DNA of 64,000 bases from Anaerolineales bacterium. Lineage in GTDB: Bacteria; Chloroflexota; Anaerolineae; Anaerolineales; Villigracilaceae. Every line of letters starts with the position of its first letter. The stretch's first letter is position 1. The notes under the pieces were generated by a model, which saw nothing but the letters and a program-made list of their open reading frames with translations, was not told where the DNA came from and made no database searches. The DNA is taken from contig CP129482.1 of assembly GCA_030583925.1 (NCBI GenBank), positions 1,364,001 to 1,428,000 on the forward strand, given 5' to 3'. The translations under genes and the position numbers were made by a program. Below, one piece after another: positions 40,922-48,941 of the stretch.

Positions 40922-42826
40922 CTAATCGCTAATTGGCACAATCATCACGTTGGCTTTAATATGATGCCTTAAGTCGCTGATGACCGTACCGTGAATCAGA
41001 TCTGAAACGCCTGAGTGTCCGTGCCCGCCGACTAATACCATTTCTATGTTCGAGCCGTTGATCATCTTCGCCAGTTCTGAGGCGGGTTCGCCGCTGCCGA
41101 TCTGCCAATCTGTTTCCACTTGATGTTCCCGCATCATTTGCGACAGCGCTTCCAGTCGCTCTCGGTCTGCCAGCGTTTCCGAATCTTCGCCCTCCGTGCC
41201 GAGCCTTCTCGCCACCGGACTTTCCACCACGTGCAGGAGCGTTAATTTGGTTTTTGCTTTGTCAACGAAGCGCAAACTTTCAGCAAGCAGTTTCTCGTCC
41301 TTTCCTGAAAAATCCAAAGCGACGGCGATCCGTTTATAGGGCGCGGGTCGCTGGATTTTTGCATCGTTCAGCGGGGCTTGACGATGGACGCTTCCGATCC
41401 GTAATCCGTTTTGTCGGCGTAACCACGGCTCGACCATGACGTATAGAAGCAAGATTCCCAGCCCAACGGTGAGAGGCACAACGGTTATCTCGATCAGCCA
41501 GGCTTTGTCGCCCGCTTCGGTTATCCATGCGCCGATTTGGTCTACGATCAGTTTGACGTTGAGCGATAGGATGATTCCCGCCACAATCCATGCCAGCGCT
41601 TGAAGTTTGCGCCCGATGACGAATTCGCCCATGCGTTTTTTATCCGCCACGGAATGGATCAATGGGATGATCGCAAACGGAAGTTGCAACGAGAGAATCA
41701 CTTGACTCAACACCAGCATCGCGCCTGTGGAATTCTCTCCGTAATGGGCAATGACCAAAATGGCGGGAACGACCGCCAGCAAGCGGGTGATCAGGCGGCG
41801 CAGCCAGGGACGAATCCGCAGGTTGAGGTAACCCTCCATGACGATCTGACCGGCGAGCGTCCCTGTGATGGTGGAACTTTGTCCCGACGCGAGGAGCGCA
41901 ATGGCAAACGCAATCGGCGCGATGGATGCCCCGAGCAACGGCTCGAGCAAACGGTGCGCGTCTTGAATCTCTGCCACTTCAAAGTAACCGTTCCTGTGAA
42001 AGACTGAAGCCGCCATCACCAGGATCGCCGCGTTGATCAAGAAGGCGATATTGAGCGACAGGGAAGTGTCGATCGTGTTCCAGCGCAAAGTCTTTTTCAC
42101 CTCTTCGCGGTCGCGCCCGATCTTGCGGGTTTGCACGAGCGACGAGTGCAGATATAAATTGTGCGGCATCACCGTCGCGCCCAGAATGCCGATGGCGATG
42201 TACAACGCGCTGGCATCGGGCAGGGAGGGGACGAAGCCGTGAACGATGCCTCTCCAGTCTGGTTTGCCCAGCAAGATCTCGATGAAGAACGCCACGCCGA
42301 TCGTCCCGACCAGCGAGACGACCACGCTTTCGAGTTTGCGAATCCCGGCGTGAGATAACAACAAAAGCAAGAACGTATCCAACGCGGTGAGGATTACGCC
42401 ATAGAACAGGGGAAGACCGAAAAGCAATTGCAGCGCAATCGCCGAGCCCAGCACTTCTGCGAGGTCGCAGGCTGTGATAGCGATCTCCGCCAAAATATAC
42501 AGCGGAATGTTGACGATGGGCGGATAATCCTCGTGGCAGACTTGGGCAAGGTCGCGGCGGCTGACGATTCCCAGCCGCGCCGCCAAACTTTGCAGGAGAA
42601 TCGCCATCAGGTTCGACATCAATAATACCCAGATCAATGCGTAGCTATAACGGCTTCCGCCCGCGATGTCTGTCGCCCAGTTACCCGGGTCCATATAGCC
42701 AACGGCAACCATTAGCGCCGGTCCGGTAATTGCCAGCCAGCGCCGCCACGACGAGACCTTGGCGGGAATTACAACCGTTTCGTGGACTTCAGAGAGAGAG
42801 TTTTGCGATTTCTTGTTCATTGTCAT
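40922..42826 (-). CDS. mntH: NRAMP-family Mn2+/Fe2+ transporter with C-terminal USP domain
   Basis: 634 residues. Helix 1 carries 'AVGYMDPGNWATDIAGGSRY' (metal-binding DPGN), helix 6 'ATVMPHNLYLHSSLVQTRKI' (MPH), with 11 predicted helices up to ~460. Residues ~495-634 form a universal stress protein domain ('KRIAVALDFSGKDEKLLAES', 'VLVGGHGHSGVSDLIHGTVI'), with the G-x2-G-x9-G(S/T) nucleotide motif. NRAMP-USP fusions are known in several phyla; the USP part may couple uptake to ATP or stress signals. Last gene of the metal array; a hairpin lies between it and the ZIP gene. Confidence 0.95.
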   Translation of the reverse strand: MTMNKKSQNSLSEVHETVVIPAKVSSWRRWLAITGPALMVAVGYMDPGNWATDIAGGSRYSYALIWVLLMSNLMAILLQSLAARLGIVSRRDLAQVCHEDYPPIVNIPLYILAEIAITACDLAEVLGSAIALQLLFGLPLFYGVILTALDTFLLLLLSHAGIRKLESVVVSLVGTIGVAFFIEILLGKPDWRGIVHGFVPSLPDASALYIAIGILGATVMPHNLYLHSSLVQTRKIGRDREEVKKTLRWNTIDTSLSLNIAFLINAAILVMAASVFHRNGYFEVAEIQDAHRLLEPLLGASIAPIAFAIALLASGQSSTITGTLAGQIVMEGYLNLRIRPWLRRLITRLLAVVPAILVIAHYGENSTGAMLVLSQVILSLQLPFAIIPLIHSVADKKRMGEFVIGRKLQALAWIVAGIILSLNVKLIVDQIGAWITEAGDKAWLIEITVVPLTVGLGILLLYVMVEPWLRRQNGLRIGSVHRQAPLNDAKIQRPAPYKRIAVALDFSGKDEKLLAESLRFVDKAKTKLTLLHVVESPVARRLGTEGEDSETLADRERLEALSQMMREHQVETDWQIGSGEPASELAKMINGSNIEMVLVGGHGHSGVSDLIHGTVISDLRHHIKANVMIVPISD

Positions 42827-42840
42827 CTTCGATTCTGTCG

Positions 42841-42881
42841 AGTTGAAACATCCTTCGATGGATTTGCGAAGGACGCTTCAA
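42841..42881. repeat. 16-bp stem-loop between the ZIP and mntH genes
   Basis: GTTGAAACATCCTTCG and CGAAGGACGCTTCAAC pair over 16 bases, two of them as G-U in RNA, with a 9-base loop. No T-tract follows on the minus strand. It may separate the expression of mntH from the genes before it. Confidence 0.8.
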
Positions 42882-42900
42882 CAAAATTAAATTTTTTGGA

Positions 42901-44091
42901 TTACTTAATTAGAATGCCTGTTACCCAAAGCGCCAACATGCCGACCAAAACCCCGCTGAACGTTTGTATCGGCATGGGCTGTTTTTCATTATCGTGTTGT
43001 ACCATGCGCCAAATCTCGACCGCCACTTGGAAGATCGCGCCTGTTCCGATGGCAAGGAATAAGACCGCCAAAAATGGAGAGGGAGCGAAGCCGCCGATCC
43101 ATGCCCCGAGGATAGCGGGCGCGCCGCCCATAAGCCCGAGCCACGCCAGTTGCGAAAGGCTGGGTTTGTCTTTCAAGATCGGCGCGATGATTCCCAGCCC
43201 CTCGGTGATATTTTGAATGATGAAGCCGACGACGAGAAAAGTTCCTAAAGCAATTTCGCCGACGTTATACGCCGCGCCGATGGCAAGTCCCTCGCCTAAA
43301 TTGTGAATTCCGATTCCCAAGGCGATCTTCCATGCAACCGAAAATCTTGACGAAGGCTCGTTCCTATCGTTTGAGCCTGTCTTGCCGACTAAATCCAAAA
43401 GCAGATAGGTTGCAACGGCGCCAATCCCGATCAAGCCGATGCCTTGATATGTGCCAGCCAGTTCCGTTGTTTGCTCGAAGGCTTCGTTCAATGTGTCAAT
43501 ACCAAGATAGATCAACAAGCCGACAGTGATCGCCAGCAAAAAGGTCATCCATTGTTTATCGAGCATGCGCAGCGCGGGCAGCCAAAAGATGCCGAGGAAA
43601 ATTGGAATCACGCCCACGTACAAACCGATCAGCGTGAAGCCCCAAAATGTTTTCGCCTTCGGCTGCGGTGTGACAAAGGCGACCGGGATCGCTGTATCAA
43701 AAGGAATAGCGTTGCTCGTGAAGATGCGCGCGGCGTATGCCTCGCCCTCCGTCCACGCGTATTGCACGCTGATGACGGCTTTGCCCAAACGTGGAATGTC
43801 CGCCGACGGCGTCACTTCAAATGGCATAACGGCTTCGTTGATGATGACGGACGCCACAGTGAGCGTCTCGGGTCCCGTGTTCTGCACGTGAAATTCGATC
43901 CGCCCGTGGTCGAGGCGATAACGCTCGATGGTCAGGTTTTCGATCGGCACGGGCGCGTCGAGGTTGAGTCCGCCGCCGGTTTGCAAGAAGAGGAAAATGA
44001 CTCCCGTGAGGAGAACGATGGGGAGCAGGAGCAGGATGAAGGTCCGGAAAGAGAACCGGTTCTTTATCTCAGGGGAAATTTGATTCGGCAT
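42901..44091 (-). CDS. ZIP-family metal transporter with extracytoplasmic N-terminal domain
   Basis: 396 residues. One helix (~17-37) leads to a beta-rich outer domain (~48-145: 'RIEFHVQNTGPETLTVASVI', 'GKAVISVQYAWTEGEAYAAR'), then about eight helices. ZIP motifs: 'ALGIGIHNLGEGLAIGAAYN' in helix 4 (HNxGEG metal site) and 'GFIIQNITEGLGIIAPILKD' in helix 5. ZIP proteins import Zn2+, Fe2+ or Mn2+; the outer domain is not part of the usual ZIP and might receive metal or sense it. GGAGGA precedes the ATG. Confidence 0.92.
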   Translation of the reverse strand: MPNQISPEIKNRFSFRTFILLLLPIVLLTGVIFLFLQTGGGLNLDAPVPIENLTIERYRLDHGRIEFHVQNTGPETLTVASVIINEAVMPFEVTPSADIPRLGKAVISVQYAWTEGEAYAARIFTSNAIPFDTAIPVAFVTPQPKAKTFWGFTLIGLYVGVIPIFLGIFWLPALRMLDKQWMTFLLAITVGLLIYLGIDTLNEAFEQTTELAGTYQGIGLIGIGAVATYLLLDLVGKTGSNDRNEPSSRFSVAWKIALGIGIHNLGEGLAIGAAYNVGEIALGTFLVVGFIIQNITEGLGIIAPILKDKPSLSQLAWLGLMGGAPAILGAWIGGFAPSPFLAVLFLAIGTGAIFQVAVEIWRMVQHDNEKQPMPIQTFSGVLVGMLALWVTGILIK

Positions 44092-44109
44092 GGCGACTTT
44101 ATCCTCCGC

Positions 44110-45150
44110 CTACGCGGCGACCTCGAACATCCCGTTCCAGCCGAGTTCCGCGAACTCCGTCACGTGCGCGTGGAACATGTACATGCCGGGATATTTGTAA
44201 GTGAATTCCAGAATGCCGCGCTGTGCCTGACCTTGAATGATGGTGTCGGTAAATTCAGACGGCGTGAGGCTGGTGCCGGTGGGATAGTAGTGAAAAAAGT
44301 TTGCGTGCAAGTGGAACGAGTTGAGCAGATCGAATTCGAGAATGTTAACGAGATAGACGCGCACGCTTTCGCCGACTTTGATCTGGATGGGATGGTTTTG
44401 ATAATAGAACGGAATGCCGTTGACGGCATAGAAATCGTTGGCGTCGTCGAAGTCAATGTCAATGCCGTGCATAACCATCACCATTTCTTTGTCAACTTTT
44501 GGGCGACCTTCTTTCGGGTCAACGATGAATGTGCCGTAGAGTCCTTTGGCGATGTGGCGCGCTAAAGGGAAAACATGGCAGTGATACAAATGCAAACCGA
44601 ATGGCTCGGCGTCGAATTCATAAACGAACTCATCGCCGGGTTCCACCATACCGCCGGGACCGGAGCCGGGTACGCCATCCATGCTGCCGGGGTGAAACCC
44701 GTGAAAGTGCATCGAGTGTGGATGATTGCTTCCGTTCGTCATGGTGATGCGGATGCGGTCGCCTTCGGTGGCGCGCAAGGTGGGACCAGGGATGCGCCCG
44801 TTGTACGTCCACGCAGGGAATTCGATTCCGGGCACGACTTCGATGTTTTTATTGACGACCACAACTTTGTACTCGCGTAGAGTTTGTCCGTTGGGGAGCG
44901 TAGAGACATCGCCGTAATCGAAGTCGTACAAGACTTCGCCCGGGTTGAAGCCGTTCCTTTCATGATCAACATCGCCTGCGCCGGGCAAGCCTTCGCCGTG
45001 ATCCATTTGCGTAGGCGGTTGCAAGAAGTGGTTTTTATGGTCTTGTTTTTTGCCGCTGGCGTTGTTTGCAAAGGCGACGGCTCCCACAGCGGTGACTAAC
45101 CCCGCGCCGCCGAGTTTGAGAAAATCTCTGCGTGAAAACTTTGAATTCAT
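44110..45150 (-). CDS. Two-domain multicopper oxidase, Tat-exported
   Basis: 346 residues. Tat signal 'SRRDFLKLGGAGLVTAVGAV'. Domain 1 (~70-205) holds the type-2/3 ligands 'NHPHSMHFHGFHPG' and a type-1 site 'GLHLYHCHVFPLARHIAKGL' with Leu where the axial Met often stands. Domain 2 (~215-345) holds 'NSFHLHANFF' and 'MYMFHAHVTEFAELGWNG' without the type-1 Cys. This is the layout of two-domain laccases and NirK-like proteins that trimerise. Likely role: oxidation of Mn2+, Fe2+ or Cu+ outside the membrane, in keeping with the metal operon. Confidence 0.92.
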   Translation of the reverse strand: MNSKFSRRDFLKLGGAGLVTAVGAVAFANNASGKKQDHKNHFLQPPTQMDHGEGLPGAGDVDHERNGFNPGEVLYDFDYGDVSTLPNGQTLREYKVVVVNKNIEVVPGIEFPAWTYNGRIPGPTLRATEGDRIRITMTNGSNHPHSMHFHGFHPGSMDGVPGSGPGGMVEPGDEFVYEFDAEPFGLHLYHCHVFPLARHIAKGLYGTFIVDPKEGRPKVDKEMVMVMHGIDIDFDDANDFYAVNGIPFYYQNHPIQIKVGESVRVYLVNILEFDLLNSFHLHANFFHYYPTGTSLTPSEFTDTIIQGQAQRGILEFTYKYPGMYMFHAHVTEFAELGWNGMFEVAA

Positions 45151-45169
45151 GATGGCAGCCTCAATAGTC

Positions 45170-45763
45170 CTAGAATAATTTTGGCAGGAATTTTCCCGTC
45201 CGCTTCATGTAGTCGCGATAGTCGTCGCCAAACTTTTCGATGAGGTTCGCTTCCTCTTTCGGAGTGCGGATCGCCATGCCGACGAATGTCAACGCTCCAA
45301 GAACGGCGATGAACCAGCTATCTGCAATCATGCCGAATGAGATGATAAAAGTCGAACCAATCGTGTAAAGCGGATGGCGAATGTGTTTGTAAATCCCGCG
45401 CGTGACGAGTTTGTGTTCTTTGCGTGTTGCGCTGGTGGGGGTGATACCGCTGCCGATACTGCTGAATAGCCAGTAGATGCCGAATACGCAAAGGATTCCA
45501 ATTCCAACGCCAAGCCAGCGAATCGAATCGGATAATCCGACCTTCGACCACGCCATCCACTGCGGATTGATCAGATAGACGAATGGACTCAGCCAGAGGA
45601 TCAGCCCTCCAATTCGGATGAACGCCATCATAGCGTTGCCGTCCACTTTGCGTGAGATTTTTTCACCAGATTCTTTATCCGCTTTTCTGCGGAAGTAGAT
45701 TGAAATACCCATGCCGGTCAATAAGATGGCGGCGGCTAGTATGCGAAAAATGTTTTCGTTCAT
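45170..45763 (-). CDS. ICMT/PEMT-like membrane methyltransferase
   Basis: 197 residues, four to five membrane helices. The C-terminal catalytic part reads 'LVTRGIYKHIRHPLYTIGST', 'RTPKEEANLIEKFGDDYRDY', 'MKRTGKFLPKLF', the standard SAM-binding signature of isoprenylcysteine carboxyl methyltransferase relatives. Bacterial members methylate lipids or unknown small substrates. It sits between the DtxR-type regulator and the multicopper oxidase; a direct link to metals is not known. Confidence 0.9.
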   Translation of the reverse strand: MNENIFRILAAAILLTGMGISIYFRRKADKESGEKISRKVDGNAMMAFIRIGGLILWLSPFVYLINPQWMAWSKVGLSDSIRWLGVGIGILCVFGIYWLFSSIGSGITPTSATRKEHKLVTRGIYKHIRHPLYTIGSTFIISFGMIADSWFIAVLGALTFVGMAIRTPKEEANLIEKFGDDYRDYMKRTGKFLPKLF

Positions 45764-45821
45764 GGTTGTTTTGCCTTTCTATTACTTTTCATTTGTTTGA
45801 TCGCTTCCAATATATTCCTGT

Positions 45822-46490
45822 TCAACTGTTCTTTTCCTCAACAAAAATCTTGCTAGTGACGTTCAACCCCAAGACATGCGTTTTTTTGCCGACCTTGATG
45901 GTTAGGTTATGATCGAACGGAGAATAGTCCACGACCTCGATGGATGTGTTAGGAGTTAATCCAAGTTCGTCGAGATAGCGGAGCAAATTTGCGTCAGCGG
46001 CTTTGATGCACAGAATCGTCCCCGATTGATCTTTTCGCAACGCGGAAAGTGGAGTCGATTCGTCGAGAGGCATCTTCAGGTCGGCGGTGGGAATCAGCTC
46101 GCCATGCGGGTCCCGAAGCGGATGTCCCAAGGCGGCGGCGATGCGGTTTTCAAAATCTTCCGAAATCACATGTTCGAGACGCTCCGCTTCGTCGTGCACT
46201 TCGTCCCATGAATAGCCGAGCGTTTGCACCAGCCATGTTTCCAACAGGCGGTGATGGCGGATTACTTCAAGCGCGGCTTTTTTACCGGCTGAGGTTAACG
46301 TCACACCCTGATGTTTTTGATATTCAAGCAGCGGCGGTTTCTCGCTGGCTAATTTTTGAATCATGCCTGTGACCGAGGCAGGCTTGACGTTCAGTTCGCG
46401 CGCCAGATCGTTGGTACTGGCAGGGGAGCCGTTTTCGGTCAATTCGTAGATCGTTTTGAGATAGTCTTGGGTGGAGGTGGATGGTTTCAT
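45822..46490 (-). CDS. DtxR/MntR-family metal-dependent regulator
   Basis: 222 residues from ATG 46490; the frame to 46610 belongs to the upstream gene region. N-terminal winged helix ('STQDYLKTIYELTENGSPAS', 'TNDLARELNVKPASVTGMIQ'), dimerisation/metal domain ('HHRLLETWLVQTLGYSWDEV', 'HDEAERLEHVISEDFENRIA'), 'LGHPLRDPHGELIP', and a C-terminal SH3-like/FeoA domain. The metal ligands H-x3-E/H pattern of MntR/IdeR is present. With Mn2+ or Fe2+ it should bind the palindrome at 47175-47208. It overlaps the DUF6796 gene by 4 bases. Confidence 0.95.
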   Translation of the reverse strand: MKPSTSTQDYLKTIYELTENGSPASTNDLARELNVKPASVTGMIQKLASEKPPLLEYQKHQGVTLTSAGKKAALEVIRHHRLLETWLVQTLGYSWDEVHDEAERLEHVISEDFENRIAAALGHPLRDPHGELIPTADLKMPLDESTPLSALRKDQSGTILCIKAADANLLRYLDELGLTPNTSIEVVDYSPFDHNLTIKVGKKTHVLGLNVTSKIFVEEKNS

Positions 46491-47176
46491 CGTATATTCC
46501 AAAGCGTGATGGTCGTGCAAATGAAGAAGACGAAGAATGCAATGTTGAAGCCCGCGCCTTCGGTTGCGTCGGTGATAAATCTGGGGAGGACGCGTTTGAG
46601 GAGCAGCCATGCAATCGTCAATGTGACGGGGTTGATAAAAATCATCCGGCTTGGGAAAGATGTCGCTCCCGAAGCCACCAAAATGGAAAACAAGATCGAG
46701 GCGATCACGATCATGAGGAGAAGCGGCGCGTAGGCGGCGATCAAAACTTTTTTGTGACGTTCGATCATTTCGGCGATTGCCGCTTGCGACTCTTCATCTA
46801 CTCGATTTAATGCATGCACATATTCGCCCATGTAATAAAAACTACCGTGGACGAACGCGCCAATGACGGATGCGATTCCGAACAACAGGACGGCTGTTAG
46901 CGCCGTGGATGGATTCCCGCCCCTCAAGCCTTGATATATTTGCCAGTAGCCTGCGATCACCAACGGGGTTGCAAATACTCCAAGCAACGCGCCCCACATC
47001 ATGCGGCTAGGGGAGATGACAACCATTTTCTCTGCGTCGGATAACAGCTTCGTAAATGGTTTGAGTTTAGGATATTCGTCAATGTTGATTTTGCTCGCCA
47101 GCAATAATACATCGCCAATGGCATAGATGAATGCGCCTAGAATTGCCGCGAGACCTGTAATTTGGAGTGGGTTCAT
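46487..47176 (-). CDS. DUF6796-like membrane protein
   Basis: 229 residues with six predicted membrane helices ('ITGLAAILGAFIYAIGDVLL', 'MWGALLGVFATPLVIAGYW', 'LLFGIASVIGAFVHGSFYYM', 'LLLMIVIASILFSILVAS', 'PVTLTIAWLLLKRVLP'). 'GSFYYMGEYVHALN' carries His, Tyr and Glu in the membrane region. It is the first gene of the array, its start codon sits inside the DtxR-type operator, so it is under the tightest control. Function unknown, but context points to metal transport or protection. Confidence 0.8.
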   Translation of the reverse strand: MNPLQITGLAAILGAFIYAIGDVLLLASKINIDEYPKLKPFTKLLSDAEKMVVISPSRMMWGALLGVFATPLVIAGYWQIYQGLRGGNPSTALTAVLLFGIASVIGAFVHGSFYYMGEYVHALNRVDEESQAAIAEMIERHKKVLIAAYAPLLLMIVIASILFSILVASGATSFPSRMIFINPVTLTIAWLLLKRVLPRFITDATEGAGFNIAFFVFFICTTITLWNIR

Positions 47177-47208
47177 AAAATAATTTAGGCTTACCTAAAT
47201 TATTTTAT
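47175..47208 (-). promoter_or_regulatory. DtxR/MntR-type operator
   Basis: ATAAAATAATTTAGG (47175-47189), CTTA, CCTAAATTATTTTAT (47194-47208): perfect 15-base arms. The core TTTAGG-N4-CCTAAA resembles DtxR/IdeR/TroR boxes. It covers the start codon and the -10 box of the DUF6796-regulator unit. Confidence 0.88.
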
Positions 47209-47231
47209 CCCTGTACCCTAAAAATTGTCAA
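47202..47231 (-). promoter_or_regulatory. Promoter of the metal operon
   Basis: TTGACA (47226-47231), 18-base spacer, TAAAAT (47202-47207). The -10 box is inside the operator. Confidence 0.78.
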
Positions 47232-47291
47232 GGGTTGCTTCACTGGATCGCTGGTCGCATGTATATGCTGAGTCGACTGCGTGTATTTCAG

Positions 47292-47525
47292 TAAACAGAG
47301 AAGCCTGATAACATCATCGCAATGGAGTTGGTTGTGATCTCGAACGATAAACGCGCATTGTCGTTGGCTCAAGTCTCGTTGACCATTCCCGCTGAAGTCC
47401 CTGAATGGCTCTCGCCGCTCGTGAGCATTTTGCCAGCATAGTTGTTTGCCTATCATCTTACGTTGGCGAAGGGGTACGATGCCGAACAGCCGCGTGCGAT
47501 TCGAAAAGTTACGGAGACGAAATAA
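47292..47525 (+). pseudogene. Remnant of a SIS-domain (GlmS-like) protein 3' end with in-frame TAG
   Basis: Reading from 47322 gives 'MELVVISNDKRALSLAQVSL', then 'IPAEVPEWLSPLVSILPA', a TAG at 47439-47441, then 'LFAYHLTLAKGYDAEQPRAI' and 'RKVTETK' to TAA at 47523. The end strongly resembles the C-terminus of SIS-domain sugar isomerases (GlmS type: '...QLFAYHLTLAKG...QPRxLxKVTxT'). The TAG replaces the expected CAG (Gln). There is no upstream part of the gene, so this is a decayed 3' fragment in an otherwise gene-poor 580-base stretch. Confidence 0.8.
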
Positions 47526-47542
47526 TTTATTCGATAATTCCA

Positions 47543-47608
47543 AAAGTAGGGACACAGCGAGTCCGTTAATGACTTTGAAGGAGAAACGTTTCGCTGTGTC
47601 CCTACTTT
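47543..47608. repeat. Perfect 18-bp inverted repeat
   Basis: AAAGTAGGGACACAGCGA (47543-47560) and TCGCTGTGTCCCTACTTT (47591-47608) are exact complements 30 bases apart. The right arm includes the TAG stop of the small membrane protein gene. It could end that gene's transcript. Confidence 0.93.
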
Positions 47609-47760
47609 CTCGGTCTCATCCATCTACCTCCCATCACGAGCGACAACACGACAAACGCTATCGCGATCCATGAGAATGCGGTGTTGTCGGTTGCCAACCC
47701 GATGGTGAGAAATGCGAGACCGAGAACAAGAAAAGCCAAGGATGAGTTTTTGCGATTCAT
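47602..47760 (-). CDS. Small two-helix membrane protein
   Basis: 52 residues from ATG 47760. Two membrane helices: 'SLAFLVLGLAFLTIGLA' and 'FSWIAIAFVVLSLVMGG', ending in a basic 'RWMRPRK'. TATAAT (47767-47772) ends 7 bases before the ATG without a ribosome site, so a leaderless transcript is expected. The TAG stop lies in the right arm of a perfect palindrome. No family recognised. Confidence 0.65.
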   Translation of the reverse strand: MNRKNSSLAFLVLGLAFLTIGLATDNTAFSWIAIAFVVLSLVMGGRWMRPRK

Positions 47761-47766
47761 GGTTTG

Positions 47767-47772
47767 ATTATA
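47767..47772 (-). promoter_or_regulatory. -10 box of a leaderless transcript
   Basis: TATAAT on the minus strand, six bases before the ATG of the 52-residue membrane protein. Confidence 0.6.
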
Positions 47773-47844
47773 CGTTCGGTACGTGATGCATATCCTTAAT
47801 AAATTCGTTTTGCTTTTGCAAATTGTGCGATAATGAATCATCAT

Positions 47845-47951
47845 GTCATTGCGAGATCTGTGAAGCAGGTCGAAGCAATCTCCAACACGATAAAGAGATT
47901 TGATTTTACGAGGAGATTGCTTCGTGGCGCCTCGGCGCCACTCGCAACGAC
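47845..47951. repeat. Full palindromic repeat, GTCATTGCGAG family
   Basis: Opens GTCATTGCGAGATCTG, contains GAAGCAATCTCC and GGAGATTGCTTCG, closes GGCGCCACTCGCAACGAC. It lies just upstream of the first ATP-grasp gene. Confidence 0.9.
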
Positions 47952-47966
47952 ATAATGAGGTGATTC

Positions 47967-48935
47967 ATGCGAATTTGTATTCTCTCCGATGAAAAAATAG
48001 AAGACTTCAACCCAACCCAATTCATGGAAGGCTACGATTGGGAGTTTGTCACCATGAAGAAGCCGATCATGGATACGCTGCGCGCGCTTCAAGCGCGGAA
48101 TGAATTCGACGTGTATATCAATCTGTGCGAAGGGTACGAGAAAAGCGATATGGGCGAGGAGGGATATGAAGCCATCGAAGTGGTCCAAGCATTGGAGGTG
48201 TTGAACCTTCCGTTCACGGGAGCGGACTCGACCTTCTTCGACCCGACGCGCGAGCAGATGCAAGCCGCCGCCGACGCGCACGGGGTCGGGTTCGCCAAAG
48301 GTTACCGAGTCAACTCGAAGGAGGAGGCGAAGCGTTTGGTCGAGTCGCTGCGATATCCGATCATGGTCAAACATCCGCAAAGTTACGGGAGCACGGGGAT
48401 GATCAAAGAGTCGCGTTGCGATTCGCTGGAGGAAGTCCTTGCCCAAGTAGAGCGCGTCTGCAAAGAATACGAGGCGGCGCGCATGGAGGAGTTCATCGTC
48501 GGCAGGGAGTTCAACGTGTTGATCGTGGACAACCCCGACGATTTCAGCAAACCGATCGCGTACCCGCCGACGGAACTGGTTTTTCCGCCCGGCGAAGAAT
48601 TTTGGCACACGGTGGTGAAGTGGGACGCGTCGCTTCCTTTCAACTTTGCGCGTGTCATAGATCCTCAACTGATTCCGCGCCTGCAAGAGATCGGCGTGCG
48701 GATGTACAAAGCCATCGGCGCGGTGAGTTATGGTCGGTGCGACGTGCGGATGAACGAGCGCGGCGAAATGTTTATCCTTGAGATCAACCCCAACCCTGCG
48801 ATCATGCTCCGCCCCGAGGAGTTCGGTCCCGCAGACTTTATGATTCTGTATGATGAAGGCGAATACAAAGTTTTCTTCGACCGACTGTTCCGCGTGGCAA
48901 AACTGCGACAACAGATGCGCGCGGCGGCGGGTTGA
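47967..48935 (+). CDS. D-Ala-D-Ala ligase-like ATP-grasp enzyme, copy A
   Basis: 322 residues. The ATP-grasp fold is clear: 'YPIMVKHPQSYGSTGMIKES' (Lys of the phosphate loop), 'RMEEFIVGREFNVLIVD' (adenine-side strand), 'GRCDVRMNERGEMFILEINP' then 'NPAI' (catalytic Asp/Glu and Asn). It starts with an unusual leader strand ('MRICILSDEKIEDFNPTQFM', 'YDWEFVTMKKPI') shared with copy B, but not with Ddl. GAGGTG precedes the ATG. Ligases of this kind join a carboxylate, via acyl phosphate, to an amine; substrate unknown. A full GTCATTGCGAG repeat lies upstream. Confidence 0.85.
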   Translation: MRICILSDEKIEDFNPTQFMEGYDWEFVTMKKPIMDTLRALQARNEFDVYINLCEGYEKSDMGEEGYEAIEVVQALEVLNLPFTGADSTFFDPTREQMQAAADAHGVGFAKGYRVNSKEEAKRLVESLRYPIMVKHPQSYGSTGMIKESRCDSLEEVLAQVERVCKEYEAARMEEFIVGREFNVLIVDNPDDFSKPIAYPPTELVFPPGEEFWHTVVKWDASLPFNFARVIDPQLIPRLQEIGVRMYKAIGAVSYGRCDVRMNERGEMFILEINPNPAIMLRPEEFGPADFMILYDEGEYKVFFDRLFRVAKLRQQMRAAAG

Positions 48936-48941
48936 GGCTGT

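Noticed and set aside
47205..47555. 116-codon frame on the minus strand
   Set aside because: It is the antisense of the SIS-domain remnant, with low-complexity composition and no ribosome site or family resemblance.
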